The notes under the pieces: model-generated
The model's database searches: none
What the model was told of the DNA's origin: nothing
Seen by the model: the letters and a program-made list of their open reading frames with translations, nothing else
Origin: Asaia bogorensis
Lineage (GTDB): Bacteria > Pseudomonadota > Alphaproteobacteria > Acetobacterales > Acetobacteraceae
Direction: 5' to 3'
Length of the DNA stretch: 6,030 nucleotides
Assembly: GCA_945874515.1 (NCBI GenBank)
Contig: CAMCHA010000176.1
Span: 1 to 6,030, forward strand
Made by a program: the position numbers and the translations under genes
Shown: positions 5,586 through 6,030 of the stretch, piece after piece
How positions within the stretch are numbered: the first letter of the stretch is position 1
Layout of the letters: each line of letters begins with the position of its first letter

Positions 5586-6030
5586 ATGAAAACCCCCTTG
5601 CCATTGCAGCAGCTTGCTTCATCGCGCCAAAGCAAAGACCGCTTTGTGGTCTTCGCCTTCGCGGCTGCTGAATTATTGGTGGAAACCGATCTCCGCGGCC
5701 AGATTTCCTTTGCCGAAGGCGCCTTTCGGGCTCGCTTTGGTCGGGCAGCAGAAGATTTCATCGGACAGCCCGTGATTTCCCTGGTCGCGCCGTCAGATCG
5801 GCCGGCCTTCGCTACGGCTCTGGCGCTTTTGTCGGAACATGGCCGTCTGAAGCCGGCGGTAATCAAGCTTGCAGATGAAGAAGCGACCGCCTTCAGTGTG
5901 GCGGGTCTCAAGCTGGGAGATGCTACGTCAACGCTTGCGCTGACTTTCGCCCCCTTGCCGCGGGAATTGCCTGGTGGCCCCCTGCCCGGTGGGCCTGGGC
6001 TGGCAAGCATGGCTGAGGAAATCCTGCGCT
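5586..6030 (+). CDS. PAS-domain signalling protein, N-terminal part
   Basis: The frame opens with ATG at 5586, preceded by a purine-rich GGAAGGAAAG (5576-5585), and stays open to the right edge: 148 codons, no stop, so the gene is 3'-truncated by the window. After a short N-terminal stretch, residues about 28-125 read as a PAS fold. LVETDLRGQISFAEGAF is the first hairpin, FIGQPVISLVAPSDRPAF (58-75) is the typical 'iGrp..l..p.Dr' segment, and a strand-rich end follows at 103-124 (FSVAGLKL, TLALTFAPL). A Pro/Gly-rich linker (125-138) precedes the next region, SMAEEILR, where an output domain should start. Histidine kinase, GGDEF or EAL partners are all possible and none can be seen. A six-base-pair hairpin (TGGCGA/TCGCCA, 5553-5573) lies just before the ribosome binding site, and a CtrA-like box lies at 5529. 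No transmembrane segment is visible in this part. Confidence 0.7.
   Translation, partial: MKTPLPLQQLASSRQSKDRFVVFAFAAAELLVETDLRGQISFAEGAFRARFGRAAEDFIGQPVISLVAPSDRPAFATALALLSEHGRLKPAVIKLADEEATAFSVAGLKLGDATSTLALTFAPLPRELPGGPLPGGPGLASMAEEILR

Noticed and set aside
5540..6010. Minus-strand frame of 156 codons at the right edge
   Set aside because: Antisense to the PAS-domain gene; its product is Ser/Ala/Arg-rich and shows no domain.

Overview
The window looks like chromosomal DNA of an alphaproteobacterium, with Rhodospirillales/Acetobacteraceae as the best guess. The reasons are a fairly high GC content, GC-rich codon choice, a UreF-UreG cluster, a DUF3141 (PHA-synthase-like) protein, and promoter motifs that read like the alphaproteobacterial PhaR and CtrA sites. 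The taxonomy is inferred from style and gene content, not from a marker gene. No rRNA, tRNA, insertion sequence, phage gene or CRISPR array is visible.

Left block (1-1628, plus strand): this is the 3' end of a urease cluster. The last 24 codons of ureF overlap ureG by an ATGA, and ureG overlaps by another ATGA a 3-hydroxyacyl-CoA-dehydrogenase-like oxidoreductase with an intact catalytic set. The three genes are therefore probably co-transcribed and translationally coupled, although the dehydrogenase has no known part in urease maturation. A GC-rich hairpin follows at 1676-1713.

Middle (1629-2283): this gene-poor stretch turns AT-rich around 1870-1935. It carries one credible small orphan gene of 68 codons (1934-2140, start set by a GAGGA ribosome binding site). 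It ends in a strong inverted repeat (2250-2274), probably shared by the converging transcripts.

Right block (2284-5430): a divergent pair. On the minus strand is a 768-residue DUF3141 protein whose central alpha/beta-hydrolase fold keeps the Cys-Asp-His triad of polyhydroxyalkanoate synthases. On the plus strand is a 227-residue protein made of two tandem NIPSNAP domains. The 156-bp gap between them contains a TGC-rich double palindrome (4651-4671) resembling binding sites of the polyhydroxybutyrate-responsive repressor PhaR. This suggests that one or both genes belong to the storage-polymer regulon. A strong hairpin (5457-5483) follows the NIPSNAP gene.

Right edge (5484-6030): an AT-rich promoter region has an exact TTAA-N7-TTAA CtrA-type box 42 bp before the start of a PAS-domain protein that runs off the window. 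Its output domain is not visible.

The most interesting signals are the PhaR-like operator between the DUF3141 and NIPSNAP genes, the CtrA-like box, the dehydrogenase fused into the urease operon, and the small orphan gene.
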